A DNA stretch of 64,000 nt. Origin: Herbaspirillum sp. DW155. Its GTDB lineage: Bacteria > Pseudomonadota > Gammaproteobacteria > Burkholderiales > Burkholderiaceae_D. The DNA lies in NCBI RefSeq assembly GCF_037076565.1, contig NZ_AP029028.1:5146001-5210000 (forward strand), read 5' to 3'. Position numbers and translations under genes: made by a program. Shown here one piece after another: positions 43,444 to 52,967 of the stretch (position 1 is the first letter of the stretch; each line of letters opens with the position of its first letter). The notes under the pieces were generated by a model. The model worked only from the letters and a program-made list of their open reading frames with translations. It did not search any database and was not told where the DNA came from.

Positions 43444-43629
43444 GGGTCTCCTTGGAGAAATGTTCTGCGGAAAGAATCGAGGGGGACTGCCGGAATTGCC
43501 ACTTCCTGGGTGGTCTGCAGAAGTCTACGCTTCTGATGCTTATGAAATGAGTGCTACGTATAAGGACAGATTTTGATGCGATTGTCCGGTCTGACCGATG
43601 AATCTTCTTGCCCGTTCCCGCGCATTTTT

Positions 43630-45201
43630 TTATCGGGCCGGCAGGATGATGGTGGCGATCAGGCCGCCTTCAGGATGATTGCGCAAGAGCAGTTCGCCGC
43701 CGTGGGCCTGCACAATGTTGCGCGAGATGCCCAGGCCCAGGCCCATGCCGCCGCTGTTCTGGGCGCGTCCGTGTTCCAGCCGCACATAGGGCTGGAACAG
43801 TGTACCCATGGCGTCTTCCGGCACGCCGGGGCCGTGGTCGCGGATCTCGATTTCCACCAGGTCGCCATTGGCACCAGCCGAGGGACGGATGCTGATCTCC
43901 ACCTTCTGGCCGTAATACAAGGCATTGTCGAACAGGTTGCCGATGGCGCGCTTCAAGGCCAGCGGCTTGCCCATGACGTTGATGCCGCTGGGCGTGAAGG
44001 CGATCTCATGGCCCGCCAGGCGGGCATCGCGGATCATGCGCAGCACCAGCGCATCGAGCCGCACTTCGGTGCGGTTCTCGTGGATGTCGCTGTCCTTCAC
44101 CGATTGCAGAGCACCCTTGACCATCATGTCCAGCTCATCGAGGTCATCATGGAAATCGGTACGCATGGCATCGTCATCCATCAGTTCGGTGCGCAGCTTC
44201 AGGCGCGTGATGGGTGTGCGCAGGTCATGCGAGATAGAGACGAAGAGACGCTCGCGGTCTTCCAGATAGCGCTTGATGCGCTCGCGCATGCCGGAGAAGG
44301 CGCGCGCGGTCTTGACGTATTCGCGGCTGCCGGTCTCGGGCAGGCTGGGCACGGTCTCGCCCTTGCCGAAGGCTTCGGCGGCATCGGCCAGCGCGGCCAG
44401 CGGGCGGGTGGTCCAGCGCACCACCAGAATGGTCAGCAACAGGATCGCCGCCAGCGACAGACCCTGCAGCACCAGCCGGTCCAGCCACAGCGGGTTGTCG
44501 CTGTCGAGGAAATAGGGATTGGGCATGAGCGCGGCCAGGTAGATCCAGCGGCCGCTTTCGACCTGCATCTGAATCACCAGCACCGGCGCCGAGTTGGGCT
44601 TGGTCAGCAAGATGTGCTGCACCCAGTTGTCGGGCAGGTCGTTGACGGTGAGACCGTCACTGGCCACCGGCAAGCCATCCGGCCAGGCGAAGGCCAGCCG
44701 CGCTTCCGGCAGGAAGGGCAGGTCTTCGCGCAGGGTCTGGGCGGTCACGTCAATGGCCAGATTGGCCAGGCGATTGTCGCCGATGGAATTGACCGGCACG
44801 GCGCTGCTGTTGGCATTGATGAAGAAGCGCGTGCCGCCCATCTCGCGCAACTGCTGGATCATCAGCGGCCGGTAGTTGGGCGGCAGGGTCATGAAATAGC
44901 GGATCGCCGAGGCGGCGCTATGGGCCAGGTGTTGCGCGGCCACGCGGGTCTCGGCCTCGGACTTGCTGCGCAGCTGCGCCGCCCAGATGAGGCCACCGGC
45001 CAGCTGGGTGACCAGCACGCCAAAGATCATCACCACCGACAGGCGGCCCAGCAGCGAATCCGGCAGCATCCAGTCCAGCAGCGCCGCCAGGCGATGGCGC
45101 AGGCCGGGCGGACGGCTGGCCGTCTCCTGAACCGTCAGCGGCGCCGAGGCCGGCGCCACGTTCTCAGGCGGCTGCGGCACTGACGTCGGCCGAGAAGACA
45201 T
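43630..45201 (-). CDS. EnvZ-like sensor histidine kinase of the sugar-sensing set
   Basis: A 523-residue inner-membrane kinase. Helix one is SVVMIFGVLVTQLAGGLIWA. A periplasmic domain of about 170 residues and helix two (LVLQGLSLAAILLLTILVV) are followed by HAMP. The phospho-His is in VSISHDLRTPITRLKLR, and ATPase motifs are RAIGNLFDNALYYG, DHGPGVP and GMGLGLGI. The start at 45201 overlaps the regulator gene by 38 bp. Other starts (45180 GTG, 45069 ATG) are not better supported. It is third in an operon after a periplasmic sugar-binding protein and its response regulator, so that binding protein may present the signal. Confidence 0.9.
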   Translation of the reverse strand: MSSRPTSVPQPPENVAPASAPLTVQETASRPPGLRHRLAALLDWMLPDSLLGRLSVVMIFGVLVTQLAGGLIWAAQLRSKSEAETRVAAQHLAHSAASAIRYFMTLPPNYRPLMIQQLREMGGTRFFINANSSAVPVNSIGDNRLANLAIDVTAQTLREDLPFLPEARLAFAWPDGLPVASDGLTVNDLPDNWVQHILLTKPNSAPVLVIQMQVESGRWIYLAALMPNPYFLDSDNPLWLDRLVLQGLSLAAILLLTILVVRWTTRPLAALADAAEAFGKGETVPSLPETGSREYVKTARAFSGMRERIKRYLEDRERLFVSISHDLRTPITRLKLRTELMDDDAMRTDFHDDLDELDMMVKGALQSVKDSDIHENRTEVRLDALVLRMIRDARLAGHEIAFTPSGINVMGKPLALKRAIGNLFDNALYYGQKVEISIRPSAGANGDLVEIEIRDHGPGVPEDAMGTLFQPYVRLEHGRAQNSGGMGLGLGISRNIVQAHGGELLLRNHPEGGLIATIILPAR

Positions 45202-45877
45202 AGCCGGCGCCGCGCACGGTCTTGATCAGGTGCGGCTGGCGGCCGCCGTCATTCAGGCGCAGGCGCAGCTTGCTGATCTGCACGTCCAGCGAGCGGTCCA
45301 GCGGGCCGGCATCGCGGCCGCGGGTTTCTTCACACAACACGTTGCGATCGAGCACGTCACCCGGATGTTCGACGAAATACTTCAGTAACTGGTAGTCCAT
45401 GCCCGTAAGGGGCACGATACCGCCCGCGCTGTCGGTGAGCGTGCGTTCCACGGTATCGAGCGAGAAGCCGGCGAAGCGGTAGTAGCGCGGCGCCGCGCTG
45501 CTGTCGATGCCGATGCGGCGATGGATGGCCTTGATGCGGGCCAGCAGTTCGCGTGGACTGTAGGGCTTGGCGATGTAGTCGTCCGCGCCGAGTTCCAGTC
45601 CGACCACGCGGTCGGTCTCATCCGAGCTGGCGGTCAACATGATGACCGGCACGTTGGACTTGCGCCGTACCGCCTTGCACAGGGCAAAGCCGTCGGTGTC
45701 GGGCAGCATCACATCGAGGATCACCAGCGAGAGTTCATCGGCAAAGCGCTGGAACTCGGTCAGGAAGGTCGCGCCATCGTGGGCCAGGCGGACTTCGTAC
45801 TGGTTCTTTTCCAGATAGGCCTTCAAGAGCGTGCGGGTCTTCTGGTCATCGTCGACGATCAATATCTTGCGCGTCAT
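45164..45877 (-). CDS. OmpR-family response regulator
   Basis: A 237-residue regulator. The receiver contains ILIVDDDQKTRTLL, the phosphoacceptor Asp in LVILDVMLPDTDGFALC, Thr in IMLTASSDETD and Lys in YIAKPYSPRELLARI. The winged-helix output has GGIVPLTGMDYQLLKYFVEH, then RSLDVQISKLRLRL and IKTVRGAGYVFSADV. It lies 24 bp after the binding-protein gene and overlaps the kinase gene, which makes one operon. The likely targets are its own operon and the divergent amino-sugar importer, by analogy with sugar-responsive systems next to ABC genes. Confidence 0.92.
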   Translation of the reverse strand: MTRKILIVDDDQKTRTLLKAYLEKNQYEVRLAHDGATFLTEFQRFADELSLVILDVMLPDTDGFALCKAVRRKSNVPVIMLTASSDETDRVVGLELGADDYIAKPYSPRELLARIKAIHRRIGIDSSAAPRYYRFAGFSLDTVERTLTDSAGGIVPLTGMDYQLLKYFVEHPGDVLDRNVLCEETRGRDAGPLDRSLDVQISKLRLRLNDGGRQPHLIKTVRGAGYVFSADVSAAAA

Positions 45878-45901
45878 GGTGTTGCTCCATCTCCGAAATT
45901 C

Positions 45902-47239
45902 TTAATCATTGCGGTTGCGCGCCAGTGTGCGCGCAATCGCTGCGAGCCGTTTCTGGGTCTGTTCCTCGCTGATGCTGCGGTCGAGGAAGAAGCGCTGCAC
46001 CTCGGCCACGATGGCATCCTTGGTCGTATCGTCGGTGGCCATGCGATGCACCAGACTGGGCGCCTGCCACGCCGGGCCCTTGCTGAAGGCGCGCCAGGAG
46101 TCGCGCGCGCAGCGGTCCATGTGCGGATCGGCCGCGCGCAGCACGGGAATGGACCCTTTGATCCTATTGTATTCGGACTGCACCGCAGGCGACATGACCA
46201 GCCGCGCCAGCGTTTCCTGCAGGGGCTGGTGCACATAGTTGCCGGCGAACATGGCCAGCGTATCGGTGCTGTAGAGGTGGAAGTCGCCCGTGCCCGGTGA
46301 CGGGGCGCAACCGAACTGCTGGTCCACCTCCATGCCCCAGGCATTGAGTTCGCCCTTGGCCCAGTCGCCCATGATGAGCATGGCCGCCTCGCCGCTGACC
46401 ATGCTGCGCGCCACTTCCGTCCAGGGGCGCTCGCGCACCGGCTGCGGCATCGCTGCGGCCAGACCGCGCAGGCGCTTCAAGATGTGCAGCATGCGCGGGT
46501 CGAGGTAGGCGGCCGGACTCATCTCCACGAACAGGCGACGGTAATAGGCAGGGCCGCTCTCGGCCAGCGCGATATTCTCGAAGAGCGTGGCCAGTTGCCA
46601 CGCCTCGGCGCTCTGCGCCAGCGGGACGATGCCGCTGCCCTGCAGCTTCCTGACGATCTGCTCGAAGTCGTCCCAGGTCTTGGGCGGCGTCAGGTTGTAG
46701 CGCTTGAAGATGGCGATGTTGTAGAACAGCGAGTTGATACGGTGGATGCCCAACGGCGCGGCCACCACGTGGCCGTGATTGTTGAGCAGCGACCAGACCG
46801 TGGGGAACATCTGCTTTTCCCAGTTGCCCTGCACGGCCACATTGTCCAGCTCCAGCAAGAGACCGAGGTCGGCCCATTCACCGAAGACCACGCCGTTCAA
46901 CTGCGTCACTTCCGGGGCGCGGTTGGCCAGCACCATGCTCTTCAAGACCTTGGCGGCCCCCATGCCGGCCCCGCCGGGGATGGCGACGTCGCGCCATTGG
47001 ATATCCTGCTTGGCCAGTTGATTGACCACCACGTTGATGGCCTGGCGCTCGCTGGCCGAGGTCCACCAGTGCAGCACCTGCAAGGAACCGCCTGCGGTCG
47101 CAGGCGGTACCGGCGCGCCTGACTGTGCATGAGCACAGGCCCCCCACCACCCAAGCACCAGCGCGAGCAGCCACGCCACGGCCAGCCCGCAACGGGCCGG
47201 GCCGATGCTTGCGTGCGCGGGCCGTTTCGTTCTTGTCAT
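45902..47239 (-). CDS. Sugar-type periplasmic binding protein linked to a two-component system
   Basis: A 445-residue family-1 solute-binding protein. A signal helix (LAVAWLLALVLGWWGACAHA) leads to LQVLHWWTSASERQAINVVV, typical of glucose and mannose receptors. IHRINSLFYNIAIFKRYNLTPPKTWDDF and GEAAMLIMGDWAKGELNAWG follow (shown in part). AGGCAAG precedes the start. No permease gene follows it. Instead it leads an operon with a response regulator and a membrane kinase. It may act as the ligand-loaded sensor subunit for that kinase or feed the divergent ABC permeases. Two binding proteins for one cluster would be unusual. Confidence 0.88.
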   Translation of the reverse strand: MTRTKRPAHASIGPARCGLAVAWLLALVLGWWGACAHAQSGAPVPPATAGGSLQVLHWWTSASERQAINVVVNQLAKQDIQWRDVAIPGGAGMGAAKVLKSMVLANRAPEVTQLNGVVFGEWADLGLLLELDNVAVQGNWEKQMFPTVWSLLNNHGHVVAAPLGIHRINSLFYNIAIFKRYNLTPPKTWDDFEQIVRKLQGSGIVPLAQSAEAWQLATLFENIALAESGPAYYRRLFVEMSPAAYLDPRMLHILKRLRGLAAAMPQPVRERPWTEVARSMVSGEAAMLIMGDWAKGELNAWGMEVDQQFGCAPSPGTGDFHLYSTDTLAMFAGNYVHQPLQETLARLVMSPAVQSEYNRIKGSIPVLRAADPHMDRCARDSWRAFSKGPAWQAPSLVHRMATDDTTKDAIVAEVQRFFLDRSISEEQTQKRLAAIARTLARNRND

Positions 47240-47653
47240 GAGCTTGCCTGTCTCCAAACCGGAAGAGACTATAGCCGGGTGACTGCCATTGTGCAATTTG
47301 CGCAGGTGGGCGCCGCCGTCGCACGCATCTTGAAAACGATGAACTCGGTTTAGCTCTTGTTAATAAATGTAAGTCTGGCTCTGCTTATCTTATCCACAGG
47401 CGCAGCCCGATGCTGCACCACATTGCCCATCCACCGTCTCGGAAAATCCGGCCACGCCATGCTGCGGGGCCTGTAAGGATATGTAATCCGGAGATCGCGA
47501 CGAATCGACTTAATTCCTTTTTGAATCAAACACTTGCGGCCCTCTCCATCGGGCCGATGTGCAGGCTCGCATCACATGCTTGCCACTGCTACTGTCACGG
47601 CGTTTCGTGGCGCAGGGCCGCTGCGATCCCCACAAAAACCAAGGAGACGCAAG
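47240..47653. promoter_or_regulatory. Divergent control region of the sugar-sensing and amino-sugar operons
   Basis: 414 bp without a gene between two binding-protein genes. It is A/T-richer than its surroundings at 47340-47400 and 47500-47540, where promoters for the two directions probably lie. A perfect single DnaA-box sequence occurs at 47390-47398. I could not identify a convincing operator repeat by eye. Confidence 0.45.
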
Positions 47654-48961
47654 ATGCAGACCGAACAAAAGCCTGGTCGTTTTTCCCGCATTCCCTCTTT
47701 CCCATCGCTGCCGCGCCGTCGCCTGCTGGCCGCCTGTGCCCTGGCCTTCGGCCTGACGGGCCTGGCCGCTGCCCACGTCCAGGCCGGCACGCTGACCATC
47801 GAAAGCTGGCGCGTGGATGACCTGCCGCTGTGGCAGGAGGTGCTGATCCCGGCCTTCCAGCGCAGCAATCCGGGCATCACCGTGAAGTTCTCGCCCACTG
47901 CGCCGACCGAATACGATTCCAGCCTGGCCGCCCGTCTGGCCGGTGGCACCGCCGGTGACCTGGTGGCCTGCCGCCCCTTCGACGTCTCGCTCTCGCTCTA
48001 CAACAAGGGCCATCTGGAAAAGCTGGATGGCAAGCCCGGCATGGAATTCTTCGCGCCTGCCGCGAAAGCGGCCTGGCAGACCGATGATGGCAAGGATACC
48101 TTCTGCATGCCGATGGCCTCGGTGATCCACGGTTTCTTCTACAACACCAAGATCTTCAAGGAGCTGAACCTTGAACCGCCCAAGACCGAGGCGGAATTCT
48201 TCAAGCTGCTCGATACCGTCAAAGCCAATGGCAAATACGCGCCGCTGGTGATGGGCACGGCCGAACAGTGGGAATCGCATCAGGTGCTCTTCACCAGCAT
48301 CGGCCCCAACTACTGGAAGGGCGAAGAAGGCCGCAAGGCGCTCATCGCCGGCAAGGCCAGGTTCACCGATCCGCAATTCGTGGCCGCCTGGGACTACGAA
48401 GCCAGGCTCGGCAAGTACCTGCCCAAGGGCGCTTCCGCCCAGACCTACAGCGACAGCCAGAACATGTTCGCGCTGGGCAAGGGTGCGGTCTATCCGGCCG
48501 GGTCGTGGGATATCGCCTACTTCAACGGCAAGATGGACTTCGCCGCCTTCCCGCCGCCGGTGCCCAAGAATGGCGATGCCTGCTACATCTCGGACCACAA
48601 CGACATCGGCATGGGCATCAATAAGAAATCGAAGAACAAGGACGACGCCTACAAGTTCCTGGCCTGGCTGGGATCGCAGGAGTTTGCCGATCTCTACACC
48701 AACAAGGTCACCGGCTTCTTCTCGCTGTCGAACCACCTGATCTCGGTGAAAGATCCGATTGCCAAGCAGATGATGGGCTGGCGCAAGAACTGCGCCTCCA
48801 CCATCCGCGTCAATTCGCAGATCTTGAATCGCGGCACCCCGAGCATGGAAAACGAAATGTGGAACGTCAATGCCCAGGTGCTCAACGGCAAGATGAGTCC
48901 GCAGGATGCGGCGGCCAAGATCCAGAGCGGCTTTGCCAAATGGTACAAGCCGCAACAATGA
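47654..48961 (+). CDS. ABC transporter sugar-binding protein of the amino-sugar operon
   Basis: A 435-residue periplasmic receptor of solute-binding family 1. The signal region has SLPRRRLLAACALAFGLTGL and then AHVQAGTLTIESWRVDD. Ligand-binding-fold landmarks include PGITVKFSPTAPTEYDSSL, VIHGFFYNTKIFKELNLEPP and GAVYPAGSWDIAYF. AAGGAGACG precedes the ATG at 47654. It is the first gene of an import and catabolism operon that continues with two permeases, an ATPase, a sugar kinase, nagA and an SIS-domain enzyme. The cargo is therefore probably N-acetylglucosamine or a chitin-derived sugar. Confidence 0.92.
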   Translation: MQTEQKPGRFSRIPSFPSLPRRRLLAACALAFGLTGLAAAHVQAGTLTIESWRVDDLPLWQEVLIPAFQRSNPGITVKFSPTAPTEYDSSLAARLAGGTAGDLVACRPFDVSLSLYNKGHLEKLDGKPGMEFFAPAAKAAWQTDDGKDTFCMPMASVIHGFFYNTKIFKELNLEPPKTEAEFFKLLDTVKANGKYAPLVMGTAEQWESHQVLFTSIGPNYWKGEEGRKALIAGKARFTDPQFVAAWDYEARLGKYLPKGASAQTYSDSQNMFALGKGAVYPAGSWDIAYFNGKMDFAAFPPPVPKNGDACYISDHNDIGMGINKKSKNKDDAYKFLAWLGSQEFADLYTNKVTGFFSLSNHLISVKDPIAKQMMGWRKNCASTIRVNSQILNRGTPSMENEMWNVNAQVLNGKMSPQDAAAKIQSGFAKWYKPQQ

Positions 48962-49048
48962 CCTGACGGCCTGACCAAGCAACGCACTACACCGGAGCCG
49001 AGGACCCGCCAAGAGGTCCGCTCCCTCCCCTTCAGGAAGAGAGACACC

Positions 49049-49963
49049 GTGAAAACCATCCGCGCCTGGCAACTGGCGGTGCTGCTGGCACCCGCCGTGC
49101 TGATCTACGCGCTCTTCAGCGCCCTGCCCCTGCTCGATACCCTGCGCCTCGGTTTCTACACCGCCAATGATGCGGGCGTGCGCAGCTTCGTGGGCCTGGA
49201 CAATTACCGCACCATCCTGTTCGATCCCGACTGGTCGGCCGCCTTCTGGAATGCGATGTGGAACAACGTCAAGTTCTTCTGCATCCACATGGCCCTGCAA
49301 AATCCCATCGGCCTGTTGCTGGCCTCGCTCTTCAGTCTCAAGGGCCTGCGCGGCGCACGCACCTACCGCACGCTGATCTTCCTGCCCACGCTGCTGTCGG
49401 TGGTGATCATCGGCTTCATCTGGCAACTGATCCTCTCGCCGCTGTGGGGCGTGAGCGAAAAACTGCTGGGCTTCGTCGGCCTGGCCGACTGGTTCGCCCC
49501 CTGGCTGGGACAGGAATCCACCGCGCTGGTGACGCTCTCGCTGATCTCGGTATGGCAATACGTGGGCATTCCCATGATGCTGATCTATGCCGCCCTGCTG
49601 GCCGTACCCGAGGAAGTGCTGGAAGCCGCCCACGCCGAGGGCGCCAGCGCCATGCGCATCTTCTGGCAGATCAAGCTGCCGCTCATCTACCCGACCCTGG
49701 GGCTGGTGACCATCCTCACCTTCGTGGCCAACTTCAATGCCTTCGACCTGATCTATTCGGTCAAGGGCGCGCTGGCCGGTCCCAACTATGCCTCCGACCT
49801 GCTGGGCACTTATTTCTATCGCACCTTCTTCGGCTATCAGGCGCAGATCGGCAGCCCGACCATGGGCGCGGCGGTAGCCACGCTGATGTTCCTGGTGATC
49901 CTGGGAGGGGTGGGCGCTTACTTCGTACTGGTACAGCGGCGCCTGACGCGCTATGCCATGTGA
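49049..49963 (+). CDS. ABC sugar transporter permease 1 (MalF type)
   Basis: A 304-residue inner-membrane protein with six helices, beginning AWQLAVLLAPAVLIYALFSA. The permease signature with the EAA loop is VLEAAHAEGASAMRIFWQIKLP. Translation starts at a GTG (49049) with AGGAAGAG nine bases before it. It pairs with the next gene to form the membrane channel of the amino-sugar importer. It follows the binding protein by 87 bp. Confidence 0.92.
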   Translation: MKTIRAWQLAVLLAPAVLIYALFSALPLLDTLRLGFYTANDAGVRSFVGLDNYRTILFDPDWSAAFWNAMWNNVKFFCIHMALQNPIGLLLASLFSLKGLRGARTYRTLIFLPTLLSVVIIGFIWQLILSPLWGVSEKLLGFVGLADWFAPWLGQESTALVTLSLISVWQYVGIPMMLIYAALLAVPEEVLEAAHAEGASAMRIFWQIKLPLIYPTLGLVTILTFVANFNAFDLIYSVKGALAGPNYASDLLGTYFYRTFFGYQAQIGSPTMGAAVATLMFLVILGGVGAYFVLVQRRLTRYAM

Positions 49964-49976
49964 GGCGGAGGACGAC

Positions 49977-50897
49977 ATGCTGGCCCCTTCACCCGTATCT
50001 GCTTCCTCCGCTTCTTCCACTTCTGCAACCATCCCGACCACCATGCGCAAACCCACGCTGATCCAACGCAGCTTCGGCCAGGCGGGCCGTCTCTGGGTGC
50101 ATGCGGTGCTGTGCCTGTATGCGGTGATCGCGCTGTTTCCGATTGCGCTCATCCTCATCAATTCGCTCAAGACCCGCAATGCCATCTTCGAAGGCCCGAT
50201 GGCCCTGCCCACGGCCGAGACACTGACCTTCGCCGGTTTCCAGAAGGTGCTGGCGGGCACGCACTTCCTGCTCTACTTCGGCAACAGCCTGGCCGTGACA
50301 CTGGCCGCCCTGCTGCTGATTGTGCTCTTCGGTGCGATGGCGGCCTGGGCGCTGACCGAGTACCGTTTCTTCGGCAACCGCGCGCTGAACTTCTTCATCG
50401 CCATCGGCATCATGATCCCGATCCGGTTGGGCACGGTCTCGATCCTGCAACTGGTGGTGGCGCTGGACCTCATCAATACCCGCACCGCACTGGTTCTGGT
50501 CTATACGGCGCAAGGGCTGCCGCTGGCGGTGATGATCCTCTCCGAATTCATGCGCCAGATCCCGGGCGAGTTGAAGGATGCGGCGCGCTGCGATGGCGTG
50601 GGCGAACTCAGCATCTTCTTCCGCGTGATCCTGCCGCTGCTGCGTCCGGCCATTGCCACCGTGGCCGTGTTCACGATGATTCCGGCCTGGAACGACCTGT
50701 GGTTCCCGCTCATCCTCGCCCCCGGTGAAGACACACGCACCGTCACGCTGGGCGTGCAGCAGTTCATCGGGCAATACGCCACCGACTGGAATTCGGTACT
50801 GGCGGCGCTGTCGATGGCGGTCATTCCGGTGCTGCTGCTGTACGTGGCCTTCTCGCGCCAGCTCATCCGCGGCCTCACCTCAGGCGCGGTCAAATAA
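49977..50897 (+). CDS. ABC sugar transporter permease 2 (MalG type)
   Basis: A 306-residue inner-membrane protein. After a Ser/Ala/Thr-rich N-terminal tail come six helices, the first being AVLCLYAVIALFPIALILIN. The EAA loop is LKDAARCDGVGELSIFFRVILP, and the C-terminal MAVIPVLLLYVAFSRQLIRG is typical of MalG relatives. GGAGG precedes the ATG at 49977. It partners with the preceding permease, 13 bp upstream, and the following ATPase. Confidence 0.92.
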   Translation: MLAPSPVSASSASSTSATIPTTMRKPTLIQRSFGQAGRLWVHAVLCLYAVIALFPIALILINSLKTRNAIFEGPMALPTAETLTFAGFQKVLAGTHFLLYFGNSLAVTLAALLLIVLFGAMAAWALTEYRFFGNRALNFFIAIGIMIPIRLGTVSILQLVVALDLINTRTALVLVYTAQGLPLAVMILSEFMRQIPGELKDAARCDGVGELSIFFRVILPLLRPAIATVAVFTMIPAWNDLWFPLILAPGEDTRTVTLGVQQFIGQYATDWNSVLAALSMAVIPVLLLYVAFSRQLIRGLTSGAVK

Positions 50898-50912
50898 TTT
50901 ACAGGAGACTTC

Positions 50913-52046
50913 ATGGCACACGTCAACATCAAGCAATTGCGCAAGACTTACGATGGCCGCGCCGATGTGCTGGCCGGGCTCAACCTCGATATCCGCGATG
51001 GCGAATTTTGCGTGCTGGTCGGGCCTTCCGGCTGCGGCAAGTCGACCCTGCTGCGCATGCTGTGCGGGCTGGAAGAGATCAGCGGCGGAGAACTGGCCAT
51101 CGGTGGCGAAGTGGTCAACCATCTGCCACCGGCCGAGCGGGGCATCGCCATGGTGTTCCAGAGCTATGCGCTGTATCCGCACATGAACGTGTACAAGAAC
51201 ATGGCCTTCGGCCTGAAGGTGGCCGGCAGCAGCAAGAGCGAGATCGATACGCGCATCCGCCACGCCGCTGCCATCCTCAAGATCGACCATCTGCTGCAGC
51301 GCCTGCCGCGTGAACTCTCGGGCGGCCAGCGCCAGCGCGTAGCCATTGGCCGCGCCATCGTGCGCCAGCCGCGCCTGTTCCTGTTCGACGAGCCGCTCTC
51401 CAATCTCGATGCGGCGCTGCGCGTGCAGACCCGGCTGGAAATCGCCAAGCTGCACCGGCAACTGGCCGCCACCATCGTCTACGTCACCCACGATCAGGTG
51501 GAAGCCATGACCCTGGGCGACAAGATCGTGGTCATGCACGAGGGCCGCATCCAGCAGGCCGGCACTCCCCTGGAGCTGTACCAGCAGCCGCAGAACCTGT
51601 TCGTGGCGGGCTTCATCGGTTCGCCCAAAATGAATTTCTTCCCCGGCGTGGTCACGCGCTGTGATGACAGCGGCGTGCAGGTCGAGATCACCGGCGGGCT
51701 GCGGCTGCTGGCCGATGTCGATCCACAGGGTGTCACGACAGGTGCAGCAGTCACCCTCGGCCTGCGCGCCGAGCAGATCCGCGAAGGTCTGGGCGATGGT
51801 CAGCCATTGCGCGGTGTGGTCAACCTGGTGGAGCACCTGGGCGAGGCCAACTTCCTCTACGTGACGCTGGAGGGCGGCCATGACATCGTGGTGCGCGGCG
51901 ATGGCAATCGCAGCGTCCACATCGGCGAGCAGCTTGCGCTGTCGGTGCAGAGCCACGCCTTCCATCTCTTCGATGCGCAAGGCCAGGCGCTGCGGCGGCG
52001 CAATCCCGGCAACCTGCAGGCGGCACGCCGTCTGGGGCAGGACTGA
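50913..52046 (+). CDS. ABC sugar transporter ATPase (MalK/UgpC/MsmK type)
   Basis: A 377-residue ATPase. Walker A is LVGPSGCGKSTLLRML, the signature is LSGGQRQRVAIGRAIV, Walker B is LFLFDEPLSNLDAALR and the switch His is in YVTHDQVEAMTLGD. The C-terminal third is the MalK-type regulatory TOBE domain, where inducer exclusion or regulator docking can occur. AGGAGAC precedes the ATG. Three bases separate its stop from the kinase gene, showing tight coupling of import and phosphorylation. Confidence 0.93.
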   Translation: MAHVNIKQLRKTYDGRADVLAGLNLDIRDGEFCVLVGPSGCGKSTLLRMLCGLEEISGGELAIGGEVVNHLPPAERGIAMVFQSYALYPHMNVYKNMAFGLKVAGSSKSEIDTRIRHAAAILKIDHLLQRLPRELSGGQRQRVAIGRAIVRQPRLFLFDEPLSNLDAALRVQTRLEIAKLHRQLAATIVYVTHDQVEAMTLGDKIVVMHEGRIQQAGTPLELYQQPQNLFVAGFIGSPKMNFFPGVVTRCDDSGVQVEITGGLRLLADVDPQGVTTGAAVTLGLRAEQIREGLGDGQPLRGVVNLVEHLGEANFLYVTLEGGHDIVVRGDGNRSVHIGEQLALSVQSHAFHLFDAQGQALRRRNPGNLQAARRLGQD

Positions 52047-52049
52047 AGC

Positions 52050-52967
52050 ATGGACGGCATCGCCTATCTGATCGGCGTGGATGGCGGCGGCACCAAGACC
52101 CTGGTGCGCCTGTCCTCACCGCAAGGGCAGGTGCTGGCGCAGGCCAGCGGCCCGGGTTCGGCGTTGCGCATCGGCGCAGCGCAGGCGTGGCGCGTCATCG
52201 GCCAGACCATCGACGACGCCTTTGCCAGCGCCGGACTCCGGCGTCCTGCCGATCAGGCGCTGGCAGTCGGCATCGGTATCGCCGGCGAAAACGTGGCGCA
52301 GTGGTCGGCCGACTTCCGTGCACAGGCGCCGTCCTTCGGCGTGCTGGAAATCGTCAACGATGGCGTGACCACCTTGCTGGGTGCGCATGGCGGGGCGCCC
52401 GGCGCCATCGTCGCTGTGGGCACCGGCACCATCGGTCTGTCGCTGGATGTGGATGGCAGCCGCCGCGTGGTCGATGGCTGGGGCTTTCCCAGCGGCGACG
52501 ATGGCAGCGGCGGCTGGATGGGCCTGCGCGCCCTGCACCATGCGCAACTGGCCCTGGATGGCCGCAGCCCTCGCGGTCCGCTGGCCGAGGCCGTGCTGGC
52601 GCTGTGCCGCACCGAACTGCCGGACGATCCCGCACGCGACGAGCGCGCTACCCTGCTGGACTGGCTGGCCCAGGCCGACCAGGCCGCCTTCGCGCGCGCC
52701 GCCAGGCCCGTCGTGGCGCATACTGCCGACGATGCCGCCGCTCGCGTCATCCTGCAGGCGGCAGCCGCCGAGATCAGCCTGATGATCGACACGCTCGACC
52801 CCGCTCAACGCCTGCCGCTGGCCTTGTGCGGTGGACTGGCCGCCGCCCTGCAGCCCTATCTGGACCCGCGCCAGCAGGCCCGCATCGTGGCACCGCAAGC
52901 CGACGCGGCCGATGGCGCCCTGCTGCTGGCGCGGCGCGCCCTGCAACCCAAGGAAACCCCGGCATGA
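52050..52967 (+). CDS. BadF/BadG-family ATPase, probable N-acetylglucosamine kinase
   Basis: A 305-residue cytoplasmic kinase of the ASKHA fold. The phosphate-1 loop is YLIGVDGGGTKTLVRLS and the phosphate-2/adenosine part includes VAVGTGTIGLSLDVDG. GWGFPSGDDGSGGWMGLRAL is the motif seen in BadF-type GlcNAc kinases. The expected reaction makes GlcNAc-6-phosphate from imported sugar, supplying the substrate of NagA encoded next. The stop overlaps the nagA ATG by four bases (ATGA). The exact sugar, GlcNAc, GalNAc or a relative, is not provable from sequence. Confidence 0.88.
   Translation: MDGIAYLIGVDGGGTKTLVRLSSPQGQVLAQASGPGSALRIGAAQAWRVIGQTIDDAFASAGLRRPADQALAVGIGIAGENVAQWSADFRAQAPSFGVLEIVNDGVTTLLGAHGGAPGAIVAVGTGTIGLSLDVDGSRRVVDGWGFPSGDDGSGGWMGLRALHHAQLALDGRSPRGPLAEAVLALCRTELPDDPARDERATLLDWLAQADQAAFARAARPVVAHTADDAAARVILQAAAAEISLMIDTLDPAQRLPLALCGGLAAALQPYLDPRQQARIVAPQADAADGALLLARRALQPKETPA

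Noticed and set aside
43530-43565. TTATGAAATGAGTGCTACG resembling part of the MITE end (TTATGAAATGGGTTC)
   Set aside because: Only about ten bases match and neither repeat arm nor TA flank continues, so it is a chance resemblance.
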